DNA of 64,000 nucleotides from Branchiostoma belcheri (taxonomy: Eukaryota > Chordata > Leptocardii > Amphioxiformes > Branchiostomatidae). Below the pieces are notes generated by a model. That model was not told where the DNA came from. It searched no databases and saw only the letters and a program-made list of their open reading frames with translations. Shown one piece after another: positions 11,351-23,722 of this stretch. A program made the position numbers and the translations under genes. Numbering within the stretch: the stretch's first letter is position 1; each line of letters begins with the position of its first letter. The stretch covers positions 2,001,838 to 2,065,837 of the forward strand of contig NW_017802824.1 of NCBI RefSeq assembly GCF_001625305.1, in the 5' to 3' direction.

Positions 11351-11759
11351 GGCCTAGGAAAAAAAATTATGTGTTTCCTGTTTCAGTCCTGAAAAAATTA
11401 GGGTCAGTAGTAGATAGGGAGTATGTTTTTCCCCCCTTTTTTTAAGACTTTGGCGATCTCTAGTGATTTAACTTATACCAGGGAGAAGGAGCTCCTTGCT
11501 GATACAATACAGTTTAAATTAACAATTTATAAAACTTGTAAGTTGTATGAGGGCACTTATAGTTTCATTGTCAATGTTGGTCAACCGATTGTACAATATT
11601 TCGTCACTCAGGTGTCAGATCATGGTGCTAGAAATGGTCGATCAGCTTGAAAAATTTGTGTTCCTTGCAGGGGTCCACAAAAAAAGTCTAGCCTAGGGTC
11701 AGTAGTTTTTCCTAGGGTCAGTCGGGAAACAGGAAACACAACATTTTTTTGCCTTGGCC
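11351..11759 (+). mobile_element. R3 inverted-repeat element (PIF/Harbinger-like MITE)
   Basis: 409 bp bounded by GGCCTAGGAAAAAA on the left and its inverted, slightly decayed counterpart (ACATTTTTTTGCCTTGGCC) on the right. Both sides are flanked by TAG, a 3-bp target duplication. There is no transposase ORF, so it is non-autonomous. Its blocks CTCAGGTGTCAGATCATG and CAGGGGTCC are collinear with the copy at 25841-26238. The class is an inference from the 3-bp target duplication and GGCC ends. Confidence 0.75.
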
Positions 11760-12299
11760 TAGCTCCTGCCTTAGACCAATCTATCCTAAGATGTCTCCAG
11801 ATCCTAAGATGTTTCCAACCCACATCAGAAGGAATCTTCAAGATATATTAGGCTATTTGGCAACAGATCTAAAGGGTGGACATGGATCATCAACGAGCAT
11901 TTGTTCCTGCACATTAGGTGAAATCCTTCTGTTGCTCAAATGGCCTAGAATTCCATTGGTGCAGTGGTATCCATCAACTGACCATCAGTGCATGTTCTTA
12001 CAATATACATCACCAGACAGTTAGGTACCTAACTACCTGTACATGTACCTATACAGGTCTGTAAAAGTATTTAGATACAGGTTTGGACCTGGACATCTGG
12101 TGTACAGTACCTGTATCGTAAAAATAGAACACTTATAGACTTTTTTTACTCTAGAAATAGATAAATTGCATTTCAAAAATGACAATTCAGCTCTTGAAAA
12201 TTAGGAAAAGTTGTAAGAGAACTTGTAAATGTTTTGTTTTGTTTTGAGATTATAAAGGCAGTTTGCTGTATGTATAACTTGTCACAGATATGATTGGCA

Positions 12300-12765
12300 A
12301 AACTTGTTGAGGTACATTTACAGAACCTCATTAACCCACCTGTACCTGTACCTAAAATTTGTTCAGCACAGCTCAAAATCCTGTTTTTCTGCATACCTGC
12401 CCTGATTACATTGAAAATTACCTGCACCAGACAAATTTTACCTGCACCATTCAGAATTTAGGAAGCATGGATCTTATCAAAAGCTATTTAGAAACTAATG
12501 TCAATAATTTGTGCTTCATACTACATGTTTGTACGTAAGTGGCTGCTGTAACAGTTAATGCAACAAATGAAAATCAACATACTGTACATAATGATTGTAC
12601 CCAGTACATGGACCTGAATGCAGGTTAGGTTTTGTTTGTTTGTGCCTATATTAACTTCAAACTTAATTAAGACATCTGAAATACTTAGACAGCTCCAATT
12701 TTACCTGCACAGATCTGCATTATGCAGGTGGTATTTCCAGGCCTGTTTTTAGGCACCTGCCCATT
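12300..12765. repeat. degenerate R2-type element
   Basis: Multiple TTACCTGCAC/GCAGGTAA words and an end resembling CAGGCCTGGAAATAC (12728-12745, reverse). These are the internal and terminal words of the R2 copies. Boundaries are uncertain because the element is decayed. Confidence 0.5.
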
Positions 12766-12779
12766 ATACAGACAGTGGT

Positions 12780-13250
12780 CAGTCTACCCCCAATCCCTCC
12801 CCCACACAGGTGATATCAGCATTAATTTTTCCAATTATCGTCTAACGGGGGTCAGGAGGCTGACCTAATTTCAACTGGACTGTTTCTAATCAGCATCTTC
12901 AGGGTTTGTCTTGCCCGTTAATTGGTCCAGCCTCCTGATTGCTAGATGCCTTAGTAAATCATTATAACTATCTTACAGCGGGAAGGATGATTATTGTAAT
13001 ACAATAAAAGGATGCCATCCCTCATCTTGCCTGAGGGAGGATAATGCCTGATGTTTTTCCATTATGGTCTACAAGATTACTTGATGTCTTACTCCTTTTG
13101 GATAATCCAATTGACTGTGATTGATGTTCGTAGCAGGCCCCTGGAGGTTTAGATAGTCCCACATCTCTCTCCTTTGATTACCTGGACATGGATAATGGTT
13201 AATGTTCAGTCAACGCTGGTCCTCATTTCCAGAAAGCGAGCCACGGATTT
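12780..13250. promoter_or_regulatory. low-repeat island with homeodomain-type sites
   Basis: Balanced sequence with GGTCAGGAGGCTGACC (12850-12865), a second inverted CAGCCTCCTGATT near 12930, several TAATT cores and GGATAATCC (13100-13108, Otx/Pitx-type core). No exon-like ORF. The density of such sites in unique sequence suggests an enhancer, unproven. Confidence 0.35.
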
Positions 13251-13261
13251 GGGTAATAGTC

Positions 13262-13672
13262 CAGGGCTTGAAAATACTATTGTGCATGTAGATGCACCTT
13301 TGTCAAAGCCTTTTGCACACCCAAAATTGAAGCAGTGTAGTGCTACTACATACGTAGCTTTTTTAATGAGGGTGCACTGGTGAATGTACATTGTAGATAG
13401 GGTCATGATTATACAGCACACTATTATACAGCATATTCTCAACAATAAGTATCAGAAGAAAATAATAATGAATCCTGTTATGCCTGCATCTCTTCTATAA
13501 GTTTTCAAGTTTGCGATGGAACTTGGAATTCTAGCTCTGAAAAGAGTTTGTGGCTTTGCTAAATTCTACTTTATTTTATGTTATGGACCCAATTATTTTT
13601 CTGTGTTTTACAGAAATTTTAAGGTTAGGTGCACCAGTGCACCTATTCTACAAAAATTTATTTGGAGCCCTG
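13262..13672 (+). mobile_element. R2 inverted-repeat element (hAT-like MITE)
   Basis: 411 bp from CAGGGCTTGAAAATAC to an inverted end reading TTTGGAGCCCTG. The flanks read GTAATAGT (left) and GTAATACA (right), a likely 8-bp target duplication with two differences. The interior has GGTGCACCAGTGCACC and TGCATGTAGATGCACC dyads. No transposase ORF. The hAT assignment rests on the CAGGG start and the duplication length. Confidence 0.6.
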
Positions 13673-13739
13673 GTAATACAGTGCACCTCTATCAAATGTG
13701 CTCCTGGGTCCAATTAGCTGGTCTAGAATGTGTCTATGT

Positions 13740-14480
13740 ACACTGGCCTGCTGAGAGAAGTTTTAGGAAGGAATGCCATCACAGAGAGCTGCCTCAGCCC
13801 TGGGCATTTCTATCATGCATGTTGCATTCAGTTTGCCCCCTACGTGATTACCCTCCTCCTGGGAGATGGTCTATTCCTTCCACCCTGTCTGCGAGATGAA
13901 CTTAAAGGCCACCTCCCGTCTCTCACCTTCTCCGGAGGGGTGACTGCTGGGATGGGTCTATTTTTCTTCCCATTGGTTAGCTATGCCAGGGATCCAGGGT
14001 CAACAGCAAAGCATGCCAGTCCCCAAATATATTCCCCGCCTATGTTTAACTCCTTGTCTCTGTTATCAGACCACTTCAAGCTGCCGCCAGAGTGTCAGCA
14101 AGGATGGTAAGTGCCCCTCTCTCTCCCGATTGCCTTCCTCGGTGAGGGTCGGACCCTTGCCTTTTGAGCTTCCGCAGATGGTGTTCTTTTACGTGGAAGT
14201 TTATCCTGTAGAGTTGGTGCTGTGGTAAGTGGTATTTATCGTAGGGATTGCCCCTGTGCTAGTTTCCTGAAATAAAACGAAGCATACCGGAGTGTCTGCA
14301 GCTCAGGGTGGTTCAGATTGGATAAGCCCGAGTAAGTAGACCACTTCTGGAGCTCAGTTAAGTGTTGAAATGTGTGTGTCGACGCACTATTTATTGCAGT
14401 TTGATTGATTGAGATGACATTTGAGTCTGTTGTTTTTCTGATCGTTGACGGGTCAGTTTTAGAAGAAAATGTTGCCACAA
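13740..14480. promoter_or_regulatory. low-repeat island, overlapping ORFs of unknown meaning
   Basis: CT-rich balanced sequence, unique in the window. Three plus-strand frames stay open for 80-127 codons, but no frame shows a recognisable domain and the frames compete, as expected of a low-stop composition. A GGTAAGTG donor-like word occurs at 14225-14232 and another at 14106. A conserved non-coding element or an unrecognised exon are both possible. Confidence 0.25.
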
Positions 14481-14689
14481 GTGTAATGTTGGGAGATTGA
14501 GCACTTGGCCTAATTTTCGTTAATGAAAGAATTTAGAGCTAAGGCTAATGGGTTAATGTTGTTCTGTCACTTGTCTGACATAGAATACGCGTTGCCTCAT
14601 GAAATGTACTTTACTTTATGACATGTCTGAGTGTCACTGAAATCATTGCAAAAGCTGTAAATGAAATACTCTGCATGCAAAGGTTTAAG

Positions 14690-14905
14690 CTTCGGCTTAC
14701 TTTTGACACGTTTTTAGGCATTTTTATCTCACTTTCTCTCTTACACTGGCCGTAAACACAAGTCTTTTTTTAATGCCAAACTTTGGGTGGCAATTGGATA
14801 CTGCCTAGCCAATTTGATACTGTCTTGCCAATTTGATACTGTCTTGCCACCAAAAGATCTGCTTGAAGATTACAGATAAAAAGGTCTTGAATCACCCTGC
14901 TGGGA
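14690..14905. repeat. degenerate relative of the 19836 foldback element
   Basis: GTTTTTAGGCATTTTTATC and, 150 bp on, GATAAAAAGGTCTTGAATCA mirror the arms of the element at 19836-20026. The middle holds a short tandem duplication of GCCAATTTGATACTGTCTT (14810-14850). Confidence 0.4.
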
Positions 14906-15049
14906 GTCCTTGTTTTACACAGGGTGTCAGGCTGGAAATATTACCAGAGCATCTAATAGACTGTCATTTCCTCATGAGGTGATCCTTTGTGGACGGAATT
15001 GCCCCATTCCCACAGTGATTGATGTGTAACACCTGCATCACTTCATATT

Positions 15050-15345
15050 CTATTCAGTCCCGTGGTCGTAACTCGCCGTAAAAGATCGAAAGGAAGAGAC
15101 GGGGTACGACAGGACCGTTCGTTTTCCCAGTCTTTACGGCCGGGCCTTAGGTACGTTTTACCGCGGGCCGCGTTACGGTTATAAAATATGTACCAGCTGC
15201 GATACGCATCTGCGAAGACGGATATGAATGAGTTTGCAAATGGCTATTCTCAGAAGCTGGTCTGATTGCTCATTAGATGGTGATTTATGCTGATCGATTT
15301 ATCTCCTTGCCATTTGGGCAGTGCTGGGTGAGTCTGTAGCCCCTA
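15050..15345. promoter_or_regulatory. low-repeat, CG-balanced island
   Basis: CpG-rich at 15060-15180, with CCGCGGGCCGCG, a CAGCTG E-box near 15193, a TTTGCAAATGG octamer-like word and ATCGATTTATC (Onecut/Cut-type core, about 15293). There is no exon support. To the right (15350-15540) lie repeated CGTAATTCGTA words of unknown origin. Confidence 0.3.
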
Positions 15346-15540
15346 AGGAGGGCGTGCATGCCCTTTTTCGTAAGGCGTAATCAGGCCTTTTAGACTTCAT
15401 AATTCGTAAGCAGCCTCCACAAAAATCAACGTAATTCATAATAGGATATTAGCCGCAAATCGCAACATGGTAATCAGCTCTGAGACTTTAACGTTATTCG
15501 TAATCGCCGGCAAAAATTTTGCGTAATTCGTACTCACTAC

Positions 15541-16728
15541 CCCCCATGCAGGCCCTCAAGAACCCTAAGACATAGTTAGTTTCTGACACTCCCATATTTG
15601 GCTGTTGCACCTTGGTGCTGACTTTTCCCTCTAAGTTGGTGTGTACATGTTGGCACTCGGCCCTGTTTGCCTTGCATCTTCGACTGTTTGCTCGCAAAAT
15701 CCGCAGCCAGAACGTGAAGTTGGCCTCAGACTTTGTAAAAACACAGGCGGTTATTTCAAACCTGGGCAGCTCCGCAGGTATGGAATTTTCAGAATTTCTA
15801 TTTTATTTTATTTTTCTCTGGTCCAATATAATGGTAGCTCCCCTCAGCATAGTTTTGTATTTTACAAGACTACGTTTCAATGCAGAATATTTTGATGGTG
15901 ATAACAGTATTTTTTACTGCTTGCAATTACTGATAAATACAATTGTGTGGCCATTTGTCTGTCTGGTGAAAATGTCCAATTTTTAACGCCTCTTAATATG
16001 TTGTCATTTACTGTACCTTATTCTATATCAGCTATATTACATTAAGTAAAAGATAAAAGTCATGTCATGTTCAAATTTTTTATTATTAACTGAAGAAAAA
16101 TCATACTGGTGTCTTGATCATAAAACACAGATCACTGTACGTGGCATATTTCAATGCATCGGTTGAAAATGCTTTGGAGGTAGCTGATGGAATTCTTTCC
16201 ATAAAGCAGAAAATATACGTCACAAAACTTTATGGCACACGTTTAACGCTGGACAACTTGATACAGTGTCAGAGCAAAATTCATTGGATTTTAATGGCTG
16301 GTTATATTATATAGGCTGTCTTTTCACACGTCTAAAGCTGAGAGGTGAAAAGATGTGTGCAACATTGTGATTTGAGGGTTGACAGTGCCACGTTAGCACA
16401 GTGTTACAATCCACAAAGTTGTTGGAGCACGTATGCAGCTTCTATAACTTCAGATCTAAACTGTGTACAATTATTACAATGGTAGGTTATGACATTTACT
16501 CTGACTACATTATCATTAGTAATACTAAGGATTTGTTTGGTTCACACAGCCAGTAAACTGCCTTTAGTTTGTAACACACCAGTTTTGTACATGTGAGTAA
16601 GTACAAACTGCGTAAGACCGGACTGTAGGGTAAGGTTTGATCCACTCACACCGGGAAGGACCCCTGCTCTTTTCGATAAGTGTGGTGGAATCTTTAATGT
16701 GCTCGAGTTGTGGCTCTCATATCTCTTA
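15541..16728. other. AT-rich intergenic, no gene recognised
   Basis: ORFs of up to 124 codons (15612-15986) have no recognisable domain. A block at 16548-16655 (AAACTGCCTTTAG, CACACCAGTTTTGTACA) recurs at 18466-18540 and marks another dispersed family. Confidence 0.4.
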
Positions 16729-17032
16729 TCATCATAACTTCAAGTAGATGGTTGAAATGTACTGATATGTAACTGTCAGTAATTGATCAGTTGCTGACAG
16801 TCTCATTTCAGTTACACTTACAGTTCAGTAAAGCAGCTTTTTTTGTTACATGTATGACTCAGGATCAAGACCTGCACACTTTAAGTCATCATTATCATCA
16901 TAACTTCAAGTAGATGGTTGAAATGTACTGATATGTGACTGTCAGTAACTGATCAGTCGCTGACAGTCTCATTTCAGTAACAATTCAGTAAAGCAGCTTT
17001 TTTTTATAGTTATGACTCAGGATAAAGACTAG
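16729..17032 (+). repeat. tandem duplication of a palindrome-bearing unit
   Basis: Two units of about 160 bp, the second starting near 16890. Both start ATCATCATAACTTCAAGTAG and carry ACTGTCAGTAAYTGATCAG followed by TYGCTGACAGT, a dyad of about 30 bp, then AGTAAAGCAGC. They differ by a few substitutions and one poly-T change, so the duplication is moderately old. Confidence 0.8.
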
Positions 17033-17343
17033 GGTAATGGAACATGTCAGAGACGGACCAGAAGGGATGATGTGGAATTCCAAGAGGTGAAAACAGGGAT
17101 AGGAAATATAGCTATGGGATAATGGTTCACACATGGGACAACACTACAGGCTGCCCAGACTAATAGTTTGCAGAAGAGTCCAGGTCAGTTTATACTGCAA
17201 AGTGAAGAAATGTGATGAAACATAAGTCTGCCGGGTTGCTTATCACATGTGGTTCTGATAATCCTTTTGAACAACATAAGAAATTAAATACTGTTTGATA
17301 GCTAATCTCCCAGTTATAGCCCGGTAGGCAGTGAAATTCCGCA

Positions 17344-17452
17344 AATACTATTAAGCAAGTTTAAACTGTAATTTCGAACACAACAAATTGGACTCACCCA
17401 AATTTTCAACTGTACAACTCCAGTCTTTGTCGAGGAATGAGCAATCCGCAAA
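17344..17452 (+). repeat. R6 dispersed repeat
   Basis: AAGCAAGTTTAAACTGTAAT, AACACAACAAATTGGACTCA and CAGTCTTTGTCGAGGAATGA are collinear with 7749-7850. Confidence 0.75.
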
Positions 17453-18724
17453 TACTGTAGGAGAGACTTGTGAGCTAAAGTAGTGATCTAAACATTGATC
17501 TAACTAGGCTACAATAAAGTTACAAACTGGCGAAGTTTGGTAGTACGAAAAAGAAAGCCCAATAGAGGCCTAAAAAGCATGTAAAAAGATAAGCAGCTGA
17601 AGCCTAAACCTGTGCTTGGTATACTACTATTACTAGTAATGTGTTATAAATTGTTTAATAGGGTCATGTTTGAAAAATACAAACAGGCTGATTGCTATAA
17701 TTGTGGAAAGTCTTCTCTATTATAATAGCTACTTCAGAATGTGTGAAAGTTGGTGTAACAAGATCAATATATATATGACACAATATTTTGTTGTTTTCAT
17801 TATGTGCCATGAGAGTGTGACTTTAGATTTGGCCTCTGGTCATACAGAGGGCTGGATGAATGCTTGCCAGTCACATTTCTACATGTCAGGGATGCCTCCA
17901 CTTCCCAGAGAGTTGTGTTGTGTTATAAAACGTTGGCCACACAAGGCGCAATTTGAGCAGCTAGTTACCACTCTACTGGGGACCTCCACTTAACCCTGTC
18001 CCTCACAGATGACCTATCCTCTCAGCTGTTCTATTTACGAATCGAGATCACTTCTTTTTCTGTCAAATAACATGAATGTCAGAACGTGACACTGTTCCCT
18101 TAGCCTTTGGTGAGTTCCCCAAGAATTTTCGCTTGGATTGATGCATTTAACCTGGGTGATAGTTTGGGAAATTAGTTTTTGCAACTTGACCCTGTTGTAT
18201 GTATGTAAAAATGGAATGTATGCAGCCAATGGTTAGTGTGATGTGTACTGGGGTGCCAGGGACTATTTTGGGCAGAACGCCTCAGGTCTAGTGCCTTGTT
18301 ATCCACATGTGGCAAAGGCATAAAACTATAGTTAGGAATGGGAGAGTGTAAACATCTTCCAAAGCGTCATATAGTTTCCTCCATACTTTATTAGGATTTT
18401 TATATTTGCTACAACTTTATGGAATGATATGTTTTTATGAGTTTGTCTGTTTTGCATAATTATTAAACTGCCTTTAGGCGTATCACACCAGTTTTGTACA
18501 ATAAGTACAACCTTCATAAAACCAGACTATAAGGTTTGAAAAGAAGTTGTACATGTAAGTTATGCCTAATATTTTGAAATTGTTAAAGGTTCTTATATAT
18601 ATTAAATATTCGCATCGTTTGGGTATGAATCCATGTGCCTGGACCATGAGAAGAATTATTACATGTACCATCCTAACCAAAAATAACCTCTTTCTTAGTT
18701 ATTACAATATCTTACATTAATATA
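17453..18724. other. AT-rich intergenic, no gene recognised
   Basis: ORFs are short and undefined. Holds the second member of the CACACCAGTTTTGTACA family (18466-18540). Confidence 0.45.
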
Positions 18725-18810
18725 GGCCCCACTTACTTACTAGGGTAAAATTGTCCAGATCAAGCTCGAAGCTGGATCGAAGCAAATTTTATCCTAGTGG
18801 GAATGGGGCC
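18725..18810. mobile_element. 86-bp inverted-repeat MITE
   Basis: GGCCCCACTTACTTACTAGG at the left is mirrored by CCTAGTGGGAATGGGGCC at the right. Inside is a second dyad around AAGCTCGAAGCTGGATC. The flanks are ATA (left) and TTA (right), close to a 3-bp target duplication. Too short to code. Confidence 0.6.
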
Positions 18811-19835
18811 TTAAGTACTCTCATTGACCCTAAGCCACCCTATACAATGTAGTTCAACTCTAACTGGTGAATATAGCCTCCTTGTCTTTGGTAATTAGTC
18901 TGTCACAGCAGTTTAGTTGATGAGATGATAAGACTGACAGTAGCTTAGCTAGGCACCAGGCTTCCCAGTCCCAGTCTGGATTGATGGCCCATAATGATGG
19001 GTAACTTATGACTCGTAGTTAATGGGATCTACAAATGTAAGGAATGATAGATTAGGGACAGCACATTTGTCGGCTCTTCGGTGCCTCTTTTTTCACGTTA
19101 TTTTAGAATATAAAAATGAAAGTAAATTAACTTAAGGCATCCAATGCAATTTCAGGGTGGCAAGTCACATTTTCTGGTCATTCTTTTAATGTAAGTTGAA
19201 TGAACTTTAATAGCATATTGATATCTATGAGGCAAAAATGTGATGTTTCTGATGGAAAACGGATGCTTGTTTCATCTATAGGCTGCTAGCAAATTTATTG
19301 GTGGTACCAAAAAATAATTGAGTCCTTGCATAGCTTGTTTTGAGGCTATTTCAGATGCTTTAGGTATGAAAATTAATGATGATAAAAATATGCTAAGAAA
19401 TGGCAGAAAATGTCAATATCAGAAAGATTTCCTCGTCTACAATATTTCAATATTTTTTGTTTTGCCACCCTGCAATTATTGCATCTGATGTCTTTTTGAC
19501 AACAAGTACATTGTATGTTGTTTACTTGTTCCTATAAAAGCTTCCAGCCTTCTTCCTGCCCTGAAAATACTCATCATCATCATCACCCCAACGGAAACCT
19601 TTGCTAACAACTAAACATGACTTATGGGATGTTCTAGACTCGTTCTGGGGTGAGGGGTACAAACCTGTTGGCGTAATGACAGGACTGTGACACCACATAT
19701 CCAAACAGATTGGCTGCGCACCACTGACTCTCAAGTATTGTGTGATTTCCAACAGTGACTCACTGGCTTTCTTAATCAATCTTCTTTTGAAAAACGGTCT
19801 CCCCTTGGCCAGAAAGGGAGATCTTGCTAGCTCGG

Positions 19836-20026
19836 TACTCTCCAAGTAGAGGTTTGGGGTTATTTTTAGCATGTTTTTAGGCTTTTTTATCTGTGTTTCT
19901 CTTTTGCATAAGATTTTTTTCCCACCAAACCCAACCAAAAAATCCAGTGCAAAAGAGAAACCCTGATAAAAAAGCCTCAAGTCACGCTAAAAATGACCCC
20001 AAACCCAAACCTCTGCTTGGAGAGTA
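19836..20026. mobile_element. foldback element with 9-bp target duplication
   Basis: 191 bp from TACTCTCCAAGTAGAGG to CCTCTGCTTGGAGAGTA. The two halves are inverted copies over about 80 bp, including TTTTTAGGCTTTTTTATC against GATAAAAAAGCCTCAAG. CTAGCTCGG occurs directly on both sides (19827-19835 and 20027-20035). The 9-bp duplication is the size made by Mutator-like transposases. A minus-strand ORF of 152 codons runs into it but is not supported as a gene. Confidence 0.75.
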
Positions 20027-20817
20027 CTAGCTCGGATGGATCAAGACAGGTATACGTTTTTGTGTCACTTGGATATTGACAGTGATTTCATTCTCTAGGC
20101 ATTTCAGGAATGCCACATAAATTTTACAGCAGCAGTAAAATGAGTAACTGTGTGTACTAGATAGAATTTGAGGTATGTTAGTGTTTGAAGTTGGCTCTAA
20201 TCATAGGAGAGGCTGTTACAGCTCAAGTTTTACCACTGCACAGAAATGCAACTGGAGAATTTCACTGCTAATTGTAATGGGTTATGTGTGTCTACCAGGG
20301 GTTTTTATGTGAAGTTTATCTTTAGGGGCTCATTGATGACAAGGAGTGGTCATTTTAAAGTCTCGGAAAAGTGGATGAACTAGGATTCTAATAATATTGT
20401 GGATGCAATTTATTTCAAGATGTGTGGAATACAAATGAGACTTTGTGTTGGACAAGTAAATTTCATAAAAGAAGAGACAAAATGACACTAACTTATCACA
20501 ATCCTCCATTCAATGAAATTCTTGTCTAAGAAATATCCTAAGTGGAGTTGAAAGTCCTTTTACAGAGAGGAAACAATTCTTCAATTAAATTTCTTTTCTT
20601 CCATCCCCTACCAACATTATTGGTTATGATGGCAGATCAGCCAGCATCCATCTTTCCATCATTTGATGGAATTTTGCTGCTCGTGACGGCCACAAATTTT
20701 GCCCAAACCGTCATCTTTTATGGACAATAATCAGATTTAAGGATATAGAAAGAGATGTCTTCAAACTCTAGGCTTAGTCTAACAGCAAATTTGCCCCTCA
20801 AAATGCAATTTTAGTAG

Positions 20818-20910
20818 CCTGGGTACCATCCTTGTTAGTTTACGTCCGCTCCCAAAGTACTAGGTAGCGACTGTGCAAGCGGACATAAACTAACTAAGTT
20901 ACAGTTTTAG
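20818..20910. repeat. degenerate foldback starting TAGCCTGGGTACC
   Basis: Starts TAGCCTGGGTACCATCC, like the perfect foldback at 62668. Its arms are TTAGTTTACGTCCGCT and AGCGGACATAAACTAA around a 25-bp loop. Only the inner arms pair; the outer right end has been lost. Confidence 0.5.
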
Positions 20911-22374
20911 TGGGTCAAGATTTCAAAATCTTCCAAGGGGAGCATGCCCTGGATACCCTAGGATTGTTGCCAACTCTGAGTCTGATATATAGCAACTTTC
21001 AAATTGACATGATGTTCAAGCTTGGCTAGAACACTGTGGCAGCTAAGAGATTAAAGGGAATTATGATTGATCCGTAGAGACTGGTCTGCTTCTATTCCTG
21101 GAGGAACCAGGGGGTACCCAAGTGACCTCAAGGTCATCTCAGAGGATTAGGAATCTTGATTGCTCAATGAAGTGGGATTGGGAGGAAGTGAGGTCTTTCA
21201 TCATCCATGGTCCAAAGGGGATTCAGTCCTGGGACTGGCTGTAATTAAATAACTAACCTTGTTTTTGTGCATCCTCCAACAACAGTAGGGCTGGAAGTAC
21301 GACGTGCATACTGTAAATCACATTACTGTATATTCATGGTACTTTTGTATTCACTTTTTCACATTATTACACTGAACAAATAATTCCCTGACTTTCTTGA
21401 AGTGATTTACCTTAATACAGGTTAGTGCAGGTAAAATTGAAGCAGTGCAGGTGTTTCTGATGTCTGCTTGCATCTGTCTAGTGTGCAAGTATACATGTAC
21501 ATCTATCATTAGTGTTCATGGATTTTTGTTGGGTGTACTGATGATTTGAGTTGTTACTACCTGTGGAATGCTGTAAAAAGACTTTAATTTTTTGAAAATC
21601 CAAGATTTGCAGACTAGTTTTGCCAGACACCCCATAGATACATGAGAATATTCCACTGAAGTTGTTCACAAAACCTTACACAAGAGCAACTAAATTGCTG
21701 GTCTTCCTGGTGTTGCCAACCCTCCTTGAGTCATGTAGCTGTAATTTAAAAGTGTTGCCAGGATACCCCCATGCAGACCCTTTGCAATTCCTGATCTCAT
21801 CTTTACTCCCGCCAAATGATGTGTAGAAGAGCACGTAAATGTAGAGATAATGAAGGAGGGCAGACAAGTCAGTTGTTTACACAGGGCTATTTCACAACTG
21901 ATTACTCTTCCCCATAGAGGTTACCTACTCCATAGGAGTTCCTGTATCAACCTGACAACTACCTGTCAACTGAGGGGCCTTACCTCATGTATCTTCCTTC
22001 AGTTGTACTGACCCTTGAAATTACTTCCTAATACAGCCTGTAACTTTTCTTACATAGTCTGACTCTTCATGGTCTTGAATGTGAGGAGGTGAAATTGTTT
22101 CTGTCGTTAAACTGGAAGTGTATGATATCTCGATGATGAGTGCATGTTTTGATGTCAGGATGTATTGTAAGTGTGATACTTGCATTATGCATTACATTGT
22201 ATGATTGTTGTTGGCTGGCAGAAAGTAATTGATAATGGTACATTACAGACAATCAGTAACTGTTGTAGTTACCTATTTTCAAAACCAGACCACTTTGCAA
22301 TTGCATGGTGAAGAATGATGTTGCTGGACACAATGTACATGAATTCTAGTTCATATTATGATGTCACTTTAGTA
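20911..22374. other. AT-rich intergenic, no gene recognised
   Basis: A partial R5 block lies at 21305-21415 and R2-like words (GCAGGTAAAATTGAAGCAGTG) near 21428. No coding exon was recognised. Confidence 0.45.
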
Positions 22375-22377
22375 GTT

Positions 22378-22534
22378 GTAGCAGTTACTGTAGTAGTAGT
22401 AGCAGTACAAAATGTAGTAGTAGTAGTACATGTAGTACTGTACATGTAGTGGTAGCAATAGAAATGGTATTAATACCGTAGTAATTGGCCAGTCAAGATA
22501 AAGCTTAAGCTTCTTGATTGATCGACTGATTGAC

Positions 22535-22578
<44 letters not shown>

Positions 22579-22580
22579 AG
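22378..22580 (+). repeat. simple repeats: (TAG)n and (GATT)n
   Basis: TAGTAG-rich trinucleotide tracts run from 22378 to 22460, followed by a GATT tetranucleotide microsatellite at about 22511-22577. Confidence 0.9.
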
Positions 22581-23342
22581 ATACAGATACAACTTAACTC
22601 TTGTGTTGGATGGTTGGTTACTGTAGAACATTTAAAATTATTACTGAGCACAGCACGCAATTTGCTGCATACACACTTTCTTCACATAATACGACGTATA
22701 GTCTTTTGCATAACTTTAGTTGCACAGATGGCATGGTGATTGAGGTAGGCTCGTTTCATACATATTTATACACATTTATAGGAGACATCATTTACAGACT
22801 AGGTAGGCACTTGGTAATAGTTCAGAGTGTTGTTATTGTTTTAGGATCAATCTCTGCCAAGCCGGCAGACTGCTCCATAAAAAGCCATCCGTCAGGCAGC
22901 CAGGCAGTGGAACCCCGTATAATCACCTGCTATAATCACCTATAAAACTTCATCTCACACCTGTTCAGGAGAGTAGCAACCAGCCCGCTCCCTAACACTG
23001 CCTGGCCTTTCTCAAGGGCATTTTGAGTGTATCTTAAAGGCTTCCAATGCAGTTTTTAGGGCTTGGAAACCTGATTTTTCAAAGTCGATATTCTTGTCAT
23101 TTATCTACACACATGTACATGTACATAATTTTATTATACTGAGTTGAAACAACACTGTCCCAATGTAAATTGACCCTCATGGAGCAAAAATTCCTAAAAT
23201 TCTGAGAGAAAATGGTTACTGTAAGGGCCTTAGGCTGATTTTTAGGGTACCACAATCCGTCGTGGAAAAAATGGACTCATTTTGGGGGTTGTTTCTGCAG
23301 TTTCAAAAGTATGAAATACTGACTCAAATACATGTATGCTAA
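22581..23342. other. intergenic, no gene recognised
   Basis: Includes a 114-codon ORF (22601-22945) with no domain. The stretch 22855-22945 is of balanced composition but has no splice support. Confidence 0.4.
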
Positions 23343-23719
23343 GGCCACACCAATTTAATTTGTTGGTTCTCGGATTTTTTCAGAAAAAATATGAAGCGAC
23401 AGGGTGAAAAAAAATAAAAATAAAAACAGGTCTAGGCATCCTATTATAGGCTTAAATGCTACGAAATGAGCCATGAAGTCAACACAAAAGGCTGGGTTAA
23501 AATTTAAACATTGAATTTTGAACTTTTAATCAAACCACTGCAATGATAGATGGGAAAACTGTAACAACTAGGAAGAAAAGGACTTTCCTCAACTGTTGGG
23601 GGCAAAACATGAGCATTTTTCAGTTGATTCAGAACCAGAATCATATTTTTTTTTTTTTTGCAAATCAGAAAAAAACGAAGAGGCGAATCCGAGAACCAAC
23701 AAATTAAATTGGTGTGGCC
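23343..23719. mobile_element. R4 inverted-repeat element (PIF/Harbinger-like MITE)
   Basis: 377 bp bounded by GGCCACACCAATTTAATTTG and its inverted copy, each flanked by TAA (23340-23342 and 23720-23722). The terminal inverted repeats pair over about 30 bp (TTGGTTCTCGG / CCGAGAACCAA). The interior is AT-rich without an ORF. Collinear with 41279-41647. Confidence 0.85.
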
Positions 23720-23722
23720 TAA

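Noticed and set aside
13516-14228. Three overlapping plus-strand ORFs of 81-127 codons
   Set aside because: Frames compete, no domain is visible, and the first overlaps the R2 element.
19522-19980. 152-codon minus-strand ORF
   Set aside because: About a third of it is the arm of the foldback element at 19836; the rest has no domain.
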